Shown: piece after piece, positions 20,035 through 29,851 of the stretch
Numbering within the stretch: position 1 is the first letter of the stretch
Layout: each line of letters opens with the position of its first letter
Assembly: GCA_963786305.1 (NCBI GenBank)
Contig: CAWAYL010000022.1
Location: 124,001-188,000, forward strand
Origin: CAKZLS01 sp963786305
GTDB lineage: Bacteria; Pseudomonadota; Alphaproteobacteria; Rhodospirillales; Defluviicoccaceae
Length of the DNA: 64,000 nt
Direction of reading: 5' to 3'
Notes under the pieces: generated by a model
The model's input: the letters and a program-made list of their open reading frames with translations, nothing else
The model's database searches: none
Told to the model about the DNA's origin: nothing
Position numbers and translations under genes: made by a program

Positions 20035-20227
20035 TCGTCGCCTTCCATCGCCACCCACCGCGCCCGCTGCCTTATGGCTTGCAATCTCAGGGGGGAGCGG
20101 TATTTAAACGGCTTAATTCACACGCGGATCATCGGTTTTGGCCACGACAGCGCCGACAACCGCTCCGGTGTTCGGATTGTTCCGAACTACTCCGCGGAGG
20201 CCCAACCGGAAAAAGGCAGAGAAACTC
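20035..20227 (+). promoter_or_regulatory. rpsB leader region with a hairpin
   Basis: The 193-base spacer before rpsB is the likely promoter and 5' leader of the translation superoperon. It contains a perfect hairpin, GTTCGGA (20170-20176) and TCCGAAC (20181-20187) with a TTGT loop. The flanking CGCTCC and TCCGCGG sequences could extend pairing. No T-run follows, so it is not an ordinary terminator. Ribosomal protein S2 leaders often carry autoregulatory structures; that role is inferred only from position. Confidence 0.45.
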
Positions 20228-21288
20228 ATGACCATTCCTACGTTCACCATGCGCCAGTTGCTGGAAGCGGGCGTTCATTTCGGACACAGCACCAGACGGT
20301 GGAACCCGAAAATGGAGCCGTACCTGTTCGGGGTGCGGAACGGGACCCACATCATCGATCTTCAGCAGACCGTGCCGATGCTCCATCAGGCACTGTCGGC
20401 GATCCGCAATGTCGTGGCGTCCGGCGGCCGCGTGCTGTTCGTCGGCACCAAGCGCCAGGCGAGCGGAAAAGTGGCGGAGGCCGCGGCCCGCTCGGGCCAG
20501 TACTTCGTCAACCACCGGTGGCTGGGCGGCATGATGACGAACTGGAGGACCATCTCCAATTCCATCCGGCGCCTTAGGGAGCTGGAAAAGCAGCTCGACG
20601 AAGAGCATCTCGGTCTGACCAAGAAAGAGACCCTTCGACTGACCCGCGAGCGCGACAAACTGGAGCGCGCCCTCGGCGGCATCAAGGAGATGGGCGGACT
20701 GCCGGATATCCTGTTCGTCATCGACACCAACAAGGAATTGATCGCCGTCGCCGAAGCCAACAAATTGAAGATCCCCGTCGTCGCCGTGGTGGATTCGAAC
20801 AGCGATCCCGTCGGGCATCGATTTTCCGATCCCCGGGAACGACGACGCCCTGCGGGCGATCGGCATGTATTGCGATTTGGTGGCCGACAGCGTCATCGGC
20901 GGTATTCAGCAAGAGATGGTGGCCGCCGGGGTCGACGTCGGCGGCGCCGAGGAGCAGCAGGAAAGGCTCGCCGACGTGGATGAGGCGACCGGGGCGGTGG
21001 ACGTCGTTGAGCCGGCCGAGCCGACCGCGGCCGTCGAACCCGCCGCGGCCATGGAAGCGACCGGGACAGCCGACGTCGTCGAGCCGGCCGAACCCACGTC
21101 GGCCGTCGAACCTGGCGCCGTCGCGGCGACGCAGGCGACCGAAGACGCGCCCGCGTCGGCGGATGAGCCTTCGGCGTCGGCGGACGAGCCTTCGGCGTCG
21201 GCGAGCCGCGGGAGAGCCTACGGCGTCGGCGGACGAGCCTACGGCTTCGGCGGACACACCGGCGGAGAAGCCCGCGGCGGCCACTTAA
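20228..21288 (+). CDS. rpsB: 30S ribosomal protein S2 with long acidic C-terminal extension (apparent frameshifts)
   Basis: Ribosomal protein S2. The conserved core runs from TMRQLLEAGVHFGHSTRRWN through NHRWLGGMMTNWRTI and LPDILFVIDTNKE to DPVGIDFPIPGNDDALRA, the last restored by deleting one G near 20813. After about residue 240 comes an unusually long acidic, Ala/Pro/Glu-rich tail with internal repeats. The tail's frame changes again inside a tandem repeat near 21200; the continued frame ends TASADTPAEKPAAAT at 21288. Most S2 proteins are about 240-260 residues, so this tail of roughly 90-100 residues is notable. tsf follows, as is standard. Confidence 0.9.
21159..21264 (+). repeat. 21-bp coding tandem repeats in the rpsB tail
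   Basis: Units of 21 bp encoding DEPSASA / DEPTASA-type heptapeptides: 21159-21179, 21180-21200, a 28-bp irregular unit at 21201-21228, 21229-21249, and a degenerate fifth copy from 21250. The 28-bp unit carries seven extra bases and shifts the frame by one. Such repeats can vary in copy number by slippage, but assembly error in a repeat is equally possible. Confidence 0.75.
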
Positions 21289-21352
21289 GAATCCCAGAAA
21301 CCGTTCAATTGTTGCAATGCTTTTAGCGTGACCGCGAATAGAGAGGACCGAG

Positions 21353-22283
21353 ATGGGTGAGATTACCGCCAGCCTGGTTAAGGAACTGCGAGATAAGACC
21401 GGCGCCGGCATGATGGATTGCAAGAAAGCTCTGATCGAGTCCGACGGCGATGTCGAAAACGCCACCGATTGGCTGCGCAAGCAGGGTCTGGCCGCCGCCG
21501 CGAAAAAATCGGGCCGGGTGGCGTCCGAGGGCCTCGTCGCGGTCTGCGTCAACGACAACGCGGGCGCCATCGTCGAGGTCAATTCCGAGACCGATTTCGT
21601 CGCCCGCAATCCCGATTTCCAGGCGTTCGTTCGCGCCGTCGCGGAACTGGCGTTGAACGCCGAGGGCGATCTCGAAGCGCTCAAGTCGATGGCGTATCCC
21701 GGGTTCCGGCCGGTCCGTCGGCGAAGAACTGACGAACCTCATCGCCACCATTGGCGAAAACATCAACCTCCGGCGAACCGCGGTCATGGAGGTGGGCCAG
21801 GGGGCGCTCGGCTTCTACATGCACAACGCGCAAGGTCCGGAAATGGGCAAGATCGGCGTTCTGGTCGGGCTCGAGGCCGCGAACGACGGCGCCGAACTGG
21901 CGGGACTGGCCAAGCAATTGGCGATGCACGTGGCGGCGGCGGTTCCGCAGGCCGTGACCCGCGATGACGTCGACCCGGCGACGCTGGAAAGGGAAAAGAA
22001 CATCCTGATCGAGCAGGCCCGGGACTCAGGAAAGCCGGAAAACATTCTCGAAAAAATGGTCGAGGGCCGGATCCGGAAATTCTACGAGGAGGCGTGCCTG
22101 GTCGATCAGACTTTTGTCATCGACGGCGAGACCAAGGTGTCCAAGGTTCTCGAAGCGGCGTCCAAGAACGCGGGCGCGCCGGTCACGATAAAAGGGTTTA
22201 TCCGCTTTGCCTTGGGCGAAGGCGTTGAGAAGAAGGAGGAAGAAGACTTTGCTTCCGAGGTGGCCAAGGCCGTCGGCACCTGA
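21353..22283 (+). CDS. tsf: Translation elongation factor Ts (one apparent frameshift)
   Basis: The EF-Tu guanine-nucleotide exchange factor, about 309 residues. The UBA-like N-terminus (LVKELRDKTGAGMMDCKKAL) and the exchange motif IVEVNSETDFVARNPDF are in the first frame. Deleting one G near 21707 joins YPGSGRSVGEELTNLI to the second core subdomain (TRDDVDPATLEREK, QTFVIDGETKVSKVLE). GAGGACCGAG precedes ATG 21353. It lies between rpsB and pyrH, the canonical order. Confidence 0.94.
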
Positions 22284-22342
22284 GCGGATCGGAGTTTCGG
22301 TGCCGTCCTCAACGTAACGCACGACGAGAAGCTGGCCTATCC

Positions 22343-23060
22343 ATGTCGTCGAACCCAAAATATAAACGCCTCTTGTTGAAGCTGTCGGGCGAGGCCTTGA
22401 TGGGGGACGGCAGCCTTTGGCCTGGATCCGATCACCGTGGAACGGATCTGCAACGAAATCAAGACCGTCCATGACATGAAGGTTCAGATCTGCCTGGTCA
22501 TCGGCGGCGGCAATATTTTCCGCGGCGTCTCCGCCGCCGCGTCGCGCATCGAGAGGACCAGCGCCGATTACATGGGCATGCTGGCCACCGTGATGAACGC
22601 CCTCGCGGTCCAAAGCATCCTCGAGGGCCTCGGCGTCGATACCCGGGTTCAGTCGGCCATACCGATGGCCACGGTCTGCGAGCCCTACATTCGCCGCCGC
22701 GCCGTCCGGCACATGGAGAAGGGGCGCGTCGTCATCTTTGCGGCCGGCACCGGCAACCCGTTCTTTACCACCGATACGGCGGCGGCGTTGCGGGCGGTGG
22801 AGACGAGTTGCGACGTTTTGTTGAAGGGCACCCAGGTGGACGGCGTCTATACCGCCGATCCAAAGACCACCGACGACGCCAAGCGGTTCGAGAGCTTGTC
22901 CTACCAGGACGTCTTGTCGGCGAACCTGAAGGTGATGGATACGTCCGCCGTCGCGCTGGCGCGCGAGAACAAGCTTCCCATCGTTGTTTTCAGCATCCAC
23001 CATCCAGGCGGATTGGCGGAGGTGGCGACCGGCGGGGGAAGGTTCACGACGATTGAGTAG
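22343..23060 (+). CDS. pyrH: UMP kinase (one apparent frameshift)
   Basis: A hexameric bacterial UMP kinase (amino-acid kinase fold) making UDP for pyrimidine nucleotide synthesis. The N-terminus is YKRLLLKLSGEALMGDGS; deleting one C near 22416 gives FGLDPITVERICNEI and the rest: VIGGGNIFRG, DYMGMLATVMNALA, and the ATP-binding GTGNPFFTTDTAAALRA and DGVYTADPK. Repaired length is about 238 residues. ATG 22343 is followed at 23060 by a GAGTAGGAGG segment that serves as the frr ribosome binding site. Confidence 0.94.
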
Positions 23061-23071
23061 GAGGAACGATT

Positions 23072-23641
23072 TTGGACGCAGCCGACTTTAAATCAACAAA
23101 GGCCGAAGTCGCTCGCAAAATGCAGGGCGCCGTGGACGTCTTGCAAAAGGAATTCGGAGGCCTGCGCACGGGTCGCGCCTCCACCAGTCTCTTGGAGCCG
23201 ATCATGGTGGATGCGTATGGCGCTCAGATGCCCATCAGCCAGGTGGGAACGCTGGGTGTTCCCGAGCCCCGGATGGTGACCGTACAGGTGTGGGACAAGA
23301 GTATGGTGAAGGCGGTCGAGAAGGCCGTTCGCGACTCCGGACTGGGGCTCAACCCGTCGGTCGACGGGCAGTTGCTCAGGATGCCGATCCCCGCGCTGAC
23401 CGAGGAGCGTCGGGTGGATCTGACCAAGATAGCCGGGCGTTACACCGAAGAAGCGCGCGTGGCGGTGAGGAACGTGCGCCGTCACGCCATGGAAGAACTC
23501 AAGCGGGCCGAGAAAAACAGCGAGATCTCCAAGGACGAAATGCATGACTACGGCAATGAGATCCAGCAGTTGACCGACACCTATATCAAGAGGCTGGACG
23601 ACGCATTCGCCAACAAGGAAAGCGAGATCCTGCAGGTTTGA
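23072..23641 (+). CDS. frr: Ribosome recycling factor
   Basis: A 189-residue factor that splits post-termination ribosomes with EF-G. The three-helix bundle and hinge motifs are seen: LRTGRASTSLLEPIMVDAYG, VQVWDKSMVKAVEKAV, and the conserved PALTEERRVDLTK. It begins with a TTG codon at 23072, supported by a strong AGGAGG about seven bases upstream. No ATG lies near the family's normal start. The frame is intact, and uppS starts one base after the stop. Confidence 0.96.
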   Translation: MDAADFKSTKAEVARKMQGAVDVLQKEFGGLRTGRASTSLLEPIMVDAYGAQMPISQVGTLGVPEPRMVTVQVWDKSMVKAVEKAVRDSGLGLNPSVDGQLLRMPIPALTEERRVDLTKIAGRYTEEARVAVRNVRRHAMEELKRAEKNSEISKDEMHDYGNEIQQLTDTYIKRLDDAFANKESEILQV

Positions 23642-23642
23642 C

Positions 23643-24380
23643 ATGGCAGAAGCTGTCCCCGTTCCATCGGATCCCATCTCCCCACCGGTTCATGTCGCGA
23701 TCATCATGGATGGCAATGGCCGTTGGGCGCGGACCCGGGGCTTGCCGAGGACGGCGGGTCACAAGCGCGGCGCCGAGTCCGTCAAGACCGCCGTCGAGAG
23801 CGCCATGCGGATGGGCGTGCGGTATCTGACCCTCTTCGGGTTTTCGTCGGAAAACTGGAAGCGTCCGCAGACCGAGGTCACCGACCTGATGGGGTTGCTC
23901 CGGTACTATCTGCGGAACGAGGTGGGATTTCTCAACAAGAACGGCGTGCGTCTGCGGGTCATCGGCAACCGCAGGCAATTGCCGCGCGATATCGTCGATC
24001 TTATCGATAGGGTCGAGGGCCAGACGCAACACAATCGCAACCTGACCCTGATCATCGCCTTGAGCTATGGCGGTCGGGCGGAAATCGTCGACGCCAGCCG
24101 CGTCCTCGCGGAGCGCGCGGTGGCGGGCCTCATCGAACCGCGCGACATCGACGAAGCGGCGCTGGCAAGTACGCTCTATACCGCCGAAATTCCGGATCCG
24201 GATCTTTTGATTCGGACCAGCGGAGAAAAGAGGATCAGCAACTTTCTGCTTTGGCAGCTGGCATACGCCGAACTGGTTTTTCTCGATACGCTCTGGCCCG
24301 ATTTCTCTCGCGAGGATTTCGCCGACGCTCTTGGGGAGTTTCACCGGCGCGAGCGCAGATACGGTGCGGCTGGCGTTTGA
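23643..24380 (+). CDS. uppS: Undecaprenyl diphosphate synthase (di-trans,poly-cis)
   Basis: A 245-residue cis-prenyltransferase that builds C55-PP, the lipid carrier for peptidoglycan precursors. Motifs are complete: IIMDGNGRWA with the catalytic Asp, GHKRGAESV, FGFSSENWKRP, and the C-terminal PDPDLLIRTSGEKRISNFLLWQ. The frame is intact. The stop overlaps the cdsA start by one base (TGATGG), implying coupling within the frr-uppS-cdsA-dxr-rseP unit. Confidence 0.96.
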   Translation: MAEAVPVPSDPISPPVHVAIIMDGNGRWARTRGLPRTAGHKRGAESVKTAVESAMRMGVRYLTLFGFSSENWKRPQTEVTDLMGLLRYYLRNEVGFLNKNGVRLRVIGNRRQLPRDIVDLIDRVEGQTQHNRNLTLIIALSYGGRAEIVDASRVLAERAVAGLIEPRDIDEAALASTLYTAEIPDPDLLIRTSGEKRISNFLLWQLAYAELVFLDTLWPDFSREDFADALGEFHRRERRYGAAGV

Positions 24381-25171
24381 TGGCGAGCGGCCTTGCGACG
24401 CGTGCCCTATCGGCCGTGGTGCTGGCCGTTCCGGTTCTTGCCATCGTTTACGTCGGCTCTCCGCTTTTCGCTCTGTTGATCATGGTGGCGGCCGGCATCA
24501 TGGCGACCGAATGGTACGGTATGTGCGCCGCCGGCCGATGGCGGGTCGCGGGACTTGTCATGGCGGGCTCAACGATGGCCGCCGTCGTGGCGATGGGCCT
24601 GGCCGAGCCGGCGGTCGCGCTGGCGTTGATCGGCGCCGGCACCATTGCCGTTCTTGCCCTGAGCAAGGGCGATCGGTGGCTCGGCGCCGGCGTCTTGTAT
24701 ATCGGGTTGCCGTGCGTCGCCTTCATTGCGCTTCGCGACGATCCCGAAACGGGGCGCCAGACCGTCTTCTGGTTGCTGGGCGTGGTCTGGGCATCGGATA
24801 TCGGTGCCTATCTCACCGGACGAACCATCGGCGGCCCGAAATTGGCTCCGAGGATCAGTCCCGCGAAGACCTGGGCCGGTTTCTGGGGCGGCGCGGCGTG
24901 CGCCGGCATGGTCGGTGTCCTCGTCGCCGCCGTCCTCGGCCTGAGCGATTTGTGGCCTCTGGCGCTGATCAGTTGCGTTCTCGGCGGCATCGCGCAAGGG
25001 GGCGATCTATTAGAATCCTGGATTAAACGCCGGTTCGGCGTTAAAGACACAGGCAGTTTGATTCCGGGCCACGGTGGCCTGCTGGATAGAGTGGACGCTT
25101 TGATCGCCGTTATCGTCGTCACCGCCATGATCTCGACATTGAGCAAGGGCAGCATTCTTCAATGGCTGTGA
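24380..25171 (+). CDS. cdsA: Phosphatidate cytidylyltransferase
   Basis: A 263-residue inner-membrane enzyme making CDP-diacylglycerol, the branch point of phospholipid synthesis. About seven to eight helices are followed by the family signature near the C-terminus, ESWIKRRFGVKDTG and IPGHGGLLDRVD, with the metal-binding aspartates. The frame is intact. Its last ten bases overlap the beginning of dxr. Confidence 0.95.
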   Translation: MASGLATRALSAVVLAVPVLAIVYVGSPLFALLIMVAAGIMATEWYGMCAAGRWRVAGLVMAGSTMAAVVAMGLAEPAVALALIGAGTIAVLALSKGDRWLGAGVLYIGLPCVAFIALRDDPETGRQTVFWLLGVVWASDIGAYLTGRTIGGPKLAPRISPAKTWAGFWGGAACAGMVGVLVAAVLGLSDLWPLALISCVLGGIAQGGDLLESWIKRRFGVKDTGSLIPGHGGLLDRVDALIAVIVVTAMISTLSKGSILQWL

Positions 25172-26364
25172 GCGCACCTCAGCCGCGACCGGAGACGGTG
25201 CCGCGGAGCGTTACGATCCTCGGCTCCACCGGGTCGGTCGGGTGTAACACCATCAATTTGATCGAACGCCAGCCCGATGCCTTCTCGGTGCAGGCGCTCA
25301 CCGGCAATCGAAATGTCGCCGTTCTCGCCGAGCAGGCGCGACGTCTTCGTCCGAAACTGGCCGTCGTGGGCGATCCTGATGGCTACCGCGCCCTGAAGGA
25401 CGCGCTTGGCGGTAGTGGCATCGAAATCGCCGCCGGACCCGAAGCCCTGGTCGAAGCCGCGAGCCTTGCCGCCGAATGGGTCATGGCGGGGATCGTCGGC
25501 GCCGCCGGCCTGGAGCCGACCCTGGCGGCGGTGCGGCGCGGCGCCGTCGTCGGTCTGGCCAACAAGGAGTGCCTCGTTTGCGCCGGCGATCTCATGGTTC
25601 GCGAAATAACGCGCTGCGGAGCGACGGTGGTTCCGGTGGATTCCGAGCACAGTGCGATCTTCCAGGTTTTCGATTTCGACAACGCGGACAAGGTCGAATC
25701 GATCATCTTGACGGCGTCGGGCGGGCCGTTCCGCACGCTCGAGCGCGAAGCGATGGCATCCATGACCCCGGCACAGGCGGTCGCCCATCCCAACTGGGAC
25801 ATGGGAGCGAAGATTTCGGTCGATTCCGCGACGATGATGAACAAGGGACTGGAGATCATCGAGGCGTTTCATCTTTTTCCCGTGCAAAAGGATCAGATCA
25901 GCGTCGTCGTCCATCCGCAGTCCGTGGTCCACAGCATGGTTGCCTACGTGGACGGCTCGGTGCTGGCGCAGATGGGGACGCCGGATATGCGAACACCCAT
26001 CGCCTACGCCCTCGGCTGGCCGCGGCGCATGGCCGCCCCGGCGCCGAAGCTGAATCTGACCGAAATTGGCGATCTGAGCTTCGAGGCACCCGATGAGGAG
26101 CGCTTTCCGGCGTTGCGGCTGGCCCGCCATGCCTTGAACCGCGGCGGAACCGCGCCAACTATAATGAATGCGGCCAATGAGGTTGCGGTGCAGAGTTTTC
26201 TTGCCGGACGCATTCGTTTTCTCGACATTGCGGACGTGGTGGCGGAAACGCTGGCACTGACCCCTCATGGACAGTTGGATAGTTTGACCAGCGTTCAGCA
26301 GGCCGACGGGGCCGCCCGCGAAACCGCCAGCAGTCTTGTTTCACGATACCCGGCTCGCCGATGA
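25162..26364 (+). CDS. dxr: 1-deoxy-D-xylulose-5-phosphate reductoisomerase
   Basis: A 400-residue NADPH-dependent enzyme of the non-mevalonate (MEP) isoprenoid pathway. The N-terminal Rossmann motif GSTGSVGCNTI, LANKECLVCAG, the metal site VPVDSEHSAIFQ, the catalytic loop TASGGPFR, and the substrate-binding HPNWDMGAKISVDSATMMNK are all in one frame. It is paired with uppS upstream, which consumes the isoprenoid product. Confidence 0.97.
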   Translation: MAVSAPQPRPETVPRSVTILGSTGSVGCNTINLIERQPDAFSVQALTGNRNVAVLAEQARRLRPKLAVVGDPDGYRALKDALGGSGIEIAAGPEALVEAASLAAEWVMAGIVGAAGLEPTLAAVRRGAVVGLANKECLVCAGDLMVREITRCGATVVPVDSEHSAIFQVFDFDNADKVESIILTASGGPFRTLEREAMASMTPAQAVAHPNWDMGAKISVDSATMMNKGLEIIEAFHLFPVQKDQISVVVHPQSVVHSMVAYVDGSVLAQMGTPDMRTPIAYALGWPRRMAAPAPKLNLTEIGDLSFEAPDEERFPALRLARHALNRGGTAPTIMNAANEVAVQSFLAGRIRFLDIADVVAETLALTPHGQLDSLTSVQQADGAARETASSLVSRYPARR

Positions 26365-26405
26365 AACCGTTCCACACCCTGACATAAGGTCGCCGGTATC
26401 TCACC

Positions 26406-27537
26406 ATGGATGTTCTGAACTTTCTCTGGGACTGGATCGTCCCGTTTCTGGTCGTGCTGACGGTTCTCGTGTTCGTGCATGAACTCGGCCATTACTGGGT
26501 CGCGCGCCGGAACAAGGTACGGGTCGAGGTCTTTTCCATCGGCTTCGGCCCCGAGATTTTCGGGTGGACGGACCGGCACGAGACGCGCTGGAAGATCAGT
26601 GCCGTTCCGTTGGGCGGTTACGTGAAGATGTTCGGCGAGCACGACTTCGAGGACGGCGAGGAACAGCCGCCCATGACGCCGGCGGAAACGGCCGTCTCGT
26701 TTCAGCACAAGCGCCTGGGACAACGCGCCGCCATCGTCGCCGCCGGACCCTTCGCGAATTTCCTGTTCGCGTTCGTGCTGCTCGCGGGGCTGTTCTATGT
26801 GGTCGGTCTGCCCGAACCGCTGGCGGGGATCGGCACGGTCAAGGAGGACAGCGCGGCCGCCGAGGCCGGGTTCGAACCCGGTGACGTGATCGTGCGCATT
26901 CAGGGCGAACCGATGACACGCTTCGAGGACCTGCGTCTGTTCGTCCGCGACCGCGCCGGCCAACCGCTCGATTTCGAGATCCGCCGCGGCGACGCGGATC
27001 ATACTTCCTAAGGCGACACCGCAATCGGTCAGCGTCGAGGAAGACGGAGTGGAGCGGCGGATCGGGTTGCTTGGCATCACGCCGGATCCGGCTCTGATCG
27101 GCTACGAGCCGATTGGACCGTTCGCGGCGATGGGGGCCGCCGCCGAGCGCACGGTCGGACTAACCACCCAGATTCTCTCCGCGCTCGGGGAAATCATCAC
27201 CGGTTCGCGCACGGCCGAGGAATTGGGGGGGCCGCTGCGCATTGCCCAGATTTCCGGACAGGTGGCGCAGGGCGGCATGGTCAGCTTGATCTTTTTCATG
27301 GCCGCGTTGTCGGTTAACCTGGGCCTGATCAACCTGTTTCCCATTCCCATGCTGGACGGCGGTCATCTCGCGTTTTACGCCGCCGAGGCTGTCCGCGGCC
27401 GGCCGCTCGGCCGCCGGTTTCAGGAATACGGTTTCCGCGTTGGGCTGATTTTGGTACTGCTATTGATGGTGTTCGCCACGTGGAACGATTTGGTCAGCCT
27501 GAAGGTCGTCGACTTCTTCCGCCAACTGGTGAGTTGA
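26406..27537 (+). CDS. rseP: Site-2 membrane zinc metalloprotease RseP (one apparent frameshift)
   Basis: Intramembrane protease cleaving anti-sigma factors in the envelope-stress response, about 377 residues after repair. The zinc motif is in VFVHELGHYWVAR (HExxH), followed by PLGGYVKMFGEHD and a PDZ domain (EAGFEPGDVIVRIQGEPM). Near 26997 one extra G breaks the frame; removal gives RRGDAIILPKATPQSV. The second frame carries the third zinc ligand motif LINLFPIPMLDGGHLAFY. It is placed before bamA, as usual. Confidence 0.93.
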
Positions 27538-27559
27538 TCGGCATTGTCTGGGGGATGGG

Positions 27560-29848
27560 TTGAGATACGCGATAGCAACTTGGATCATCCTCCTGCTGCT
27601 GGGATTCGCCAACGTTCTGCTTCAGTTCACATCGCCGGCGAACGCCCAGACCGGTGACGTAATCCGGGCCATCGAGGTTGTCGGCGCCCAGCGCATCGAG
27701 CCCAATACCGTCCGATCCTACCTCTTGGTTCAGGAAGGCGATGCCTTTGATGCCGATCGGATCGACAGGTCCCTGAAAAGCCTTTTTGCCACGGGTCTTT
27801 TCGCCGATGTCGCCATCAACCGTACGGGCGACACGCTGGTGGTCGGTATCGTCGAGAACCCGGTCATCAACCGCATCGCCTTCGAAGGAAACTCGCGGAT
27901 CGACGACGAGACTCTCGAGGCGGAAACCACCTTGCGTCCGCGCGTCATCTACACCCGGACGAAGGTGCAGAGCGACGTTCGGCGGATCTTGGCCATCTAT
28001 CGGCGCAGTGGCCGCTTTTCGGCGACCGTCGACCCCAAGGTCATCCAGTTGCCGCAGAACCGGGTCGATGTCGCCTTCGAGATCCACGAAGGTTCGGTGA
28101 CCGAGGTGGAAAGCATCCGATTCGTCGGCAATAAGGAGTTCGGCGATTCGCGCTTGCGCGGGATCATTCGCACCAAGGAATCGGCCTGGTGGCGATTCCT
28201 GTCGTCGGACGACACATACGATCCCGACCGTCTGACACTCGATCGCGAACTTCTCCGGCGGTTCTACCTTTCCGAGGGGTACGCCGATTTCCGAGTGGAT
28301 TCGGCGGTTGCGGAATTGACGCCGGACCGCAAGAATTTCTTCATCACCTTTACCGTCGAGGAAGGCGAACGCTACGAGTTCGGCAACGTGGAAATCGAAA
28401 CCACGCTGCCCGGCCTCGACCCGGAAAAGCTGAAAGACGAGATCGAAATCGACGAAGGCGACTGGTATGACGCCGACGAAGTGGAAGAAACCATCGATTT
28501 TCTGTCGGACCAGGTGGGCAACCTCGGCTATGCCTTCGTCGACGTCCGTCCGCGCCTCGACCGCGACCGGGAAAATCGCGCCATCAACGTAACCTTCGAG
28601 ATTGTCGAGGGCCCGCGGGTGTTCGTCGAGCGGATCGATATCTCCGGCAACGTCCGCACCCGGGACTATGTGATTCGCCGAGAATTCCGCCTCGTCGAGG
28701 GCGACGCCTTCAACGCCGCGCGCCTGCGGCGCTCACGTCAGCGTATTCAGGACCTCGATTTTTTTCAGAAGGTCGAGGTTCAGGAGGTGCCGGGATCGGC
28801 CCCGGACAAGGCCGTCGTCAAGGTGGCGGTGGAGGAAAAATCCACCGGCCAGTTGTCTTTCGGCGCCGGATTCTCCAGTTCCGGCGGCGCCCTGATCGAT
28901 GCGTCGCTGCGCGAACGCAACCTGCTCGGCCGCGGCCAGGACCTGCGGCTCGGCATCGTCTTCGGACAGAAAACGCTCCAGCTCGATCTCGGGTTTACCG
29001 AACCGTACTTCCTCGGCCGCGATATCGCCGCCGGGTTCGATATTTTTCATGTGGAGACCAATCGCCAGTCGGAAAGCTCCTTCGACAGTACCAGAACCGG
29101 CTTCGCCCTGAGGGCCGGGTATGCCATTACCGAGAGTCTGAGGCAGAACTGGCGGTATACGCTGAAGCAGACAAAGGTCGAGAACGTCGACAACGATGCT
29201 TCTATCTTCGTGAAGTCCCAGGAGGGCGAGGAAGTTGTTTCCGAGGTGACGCACCGCTTGATCTACGACAAGCGGGACACCCGCATCAACACCACGGAAG
29301 GCTATTACGCAAGCGTGTCGACCGATGTGGCCGGGCTCGGAGGGAGCGTCAATTACGTTCGCAACGTGCTCGACGCCGGGTATTTCTATCCCGTGGCGGA
29401 TGAATGGGTCCTGTCCATAAGCGGTTCGGGGGGCAACATCTTCGGCTTCGGTGGAGAAGAGGTTCGATTGATCGACCGGTTTTTCGTGGGCGGTGACGAT
29501 CTTCGCGGCTTTGCCACCGACGGTATCGGACCGCGCGACCTTGATTCCAATGACGCCCTCGGCGGTGAAAATTACTACACCGGCAGCGTGGAGCTCAATT
29601 TTCCGCTTGGGTTGCCGGACGAACTGGCTATTCGCGGCCGCGTGTTCACCGACATCGGCGGGCTTTGGGACCTCACGCCGAAGGACAACAACGTGGCGGA
29701 CGACAACACCTTGCGCGCTTCGGTGGGTGTCGGCCTGACCTGGGTGTCGCCGTTCGGCCCCATCGGCATCGATCTCGGACAAGCGATCCTCAAGGAAAGC
29801 TACGACGACACCGAAATCTTCCGTGTTAATTTCGGCACGAGGTTCTGA
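27560..29848 (+). CDS. bamA: Outer membrane protein assembly factor BamA
   Basis: A 762-residue Omp85 protein and central subunit of the beta-barrel assembly machine. A signal peptide (about residues 1-30, ending near PANAQT) precedes five POTRA domains (about 32-430). A C-terminal 16-strand barrel includes the lid-loop motif FFVGGDDLRGF (VRGF/Y-like), GENYYTGSVELNFPLG, and a terminal phenylalanine (VNFGTRF). A TTG at 27560 is the best start, with GGGGG upstream. The frame is intact, and skp starts three bases later. Confidence 0.96.
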   Translation: MRYAIATWIILLLLGFANVLLQFTSPANAQTGDVIRAIEVVGAQRIEPNTVRSYLLVQEGDAFDADRIDRSLKSLFATGLFADVAINRTGDTLVVGIVENPVINRIAFEGNSRIDDETLEAETTLRPRVIYTRTKVQSDVRRILAIYRRSGRFSATVDPKVIQLPQNRVDVAFEIHEGSVTEVESIRFVGNKEFGDSRLRGIIRTKESAWWRFLSSDDTYDPDRLTLDRELLRRFYLSEGYADFRVDSAVAELTPDRKNFFITFTVEEGERYEFGNVEIETTLPGLDPEKLKDEIEIDEGDWYDADEVEETIDFLSDQVGNLGYAFVDVRPRLDRDRENRAINVTFEIVEGPRVFVERIDISGNVRTRDYVIRREFRLVEGDAFNAARLRRSRQRIQDLDFFQKVEVQEVPGSAPDKAVVKVAVEEKSTGQLSFGAGFSSSGGALIDASLRERNLLGRGQDLRLGIVFGQKTLQLDLGFTEPYFLGRDIAAGFDIFHVETNRQSESSFDSTRTGFALRAGYAITESLRQNWRYTLKQTKVENVDNDASIFVKSQEGEEVVSEVTHRLIYDKRDTRINTTEGYYASVSTDVAGLGGSVNYVRNVLDAGYFYPVADEWVLSISGSGGNIFGFGGEEVRLIDRFFVGGDDLRGFATDGIGPRDLDSNDALGGENYYTGSVELNFPLGLPDELAIRGRVFTDIGGLWDLTPKDNNVADDNTLRASVGVGLTWVSPFGPIGIDLGQAILKESYDDTEIFRVNFGTRF

Positions 29849-29851
29849 CCC

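Noticed and set aside
21159..21264. CRISPR-like array
   Set aside because: The 21-bp units are contiguous, in frame within rpsB and lack unique spacers; no cas genes are present.
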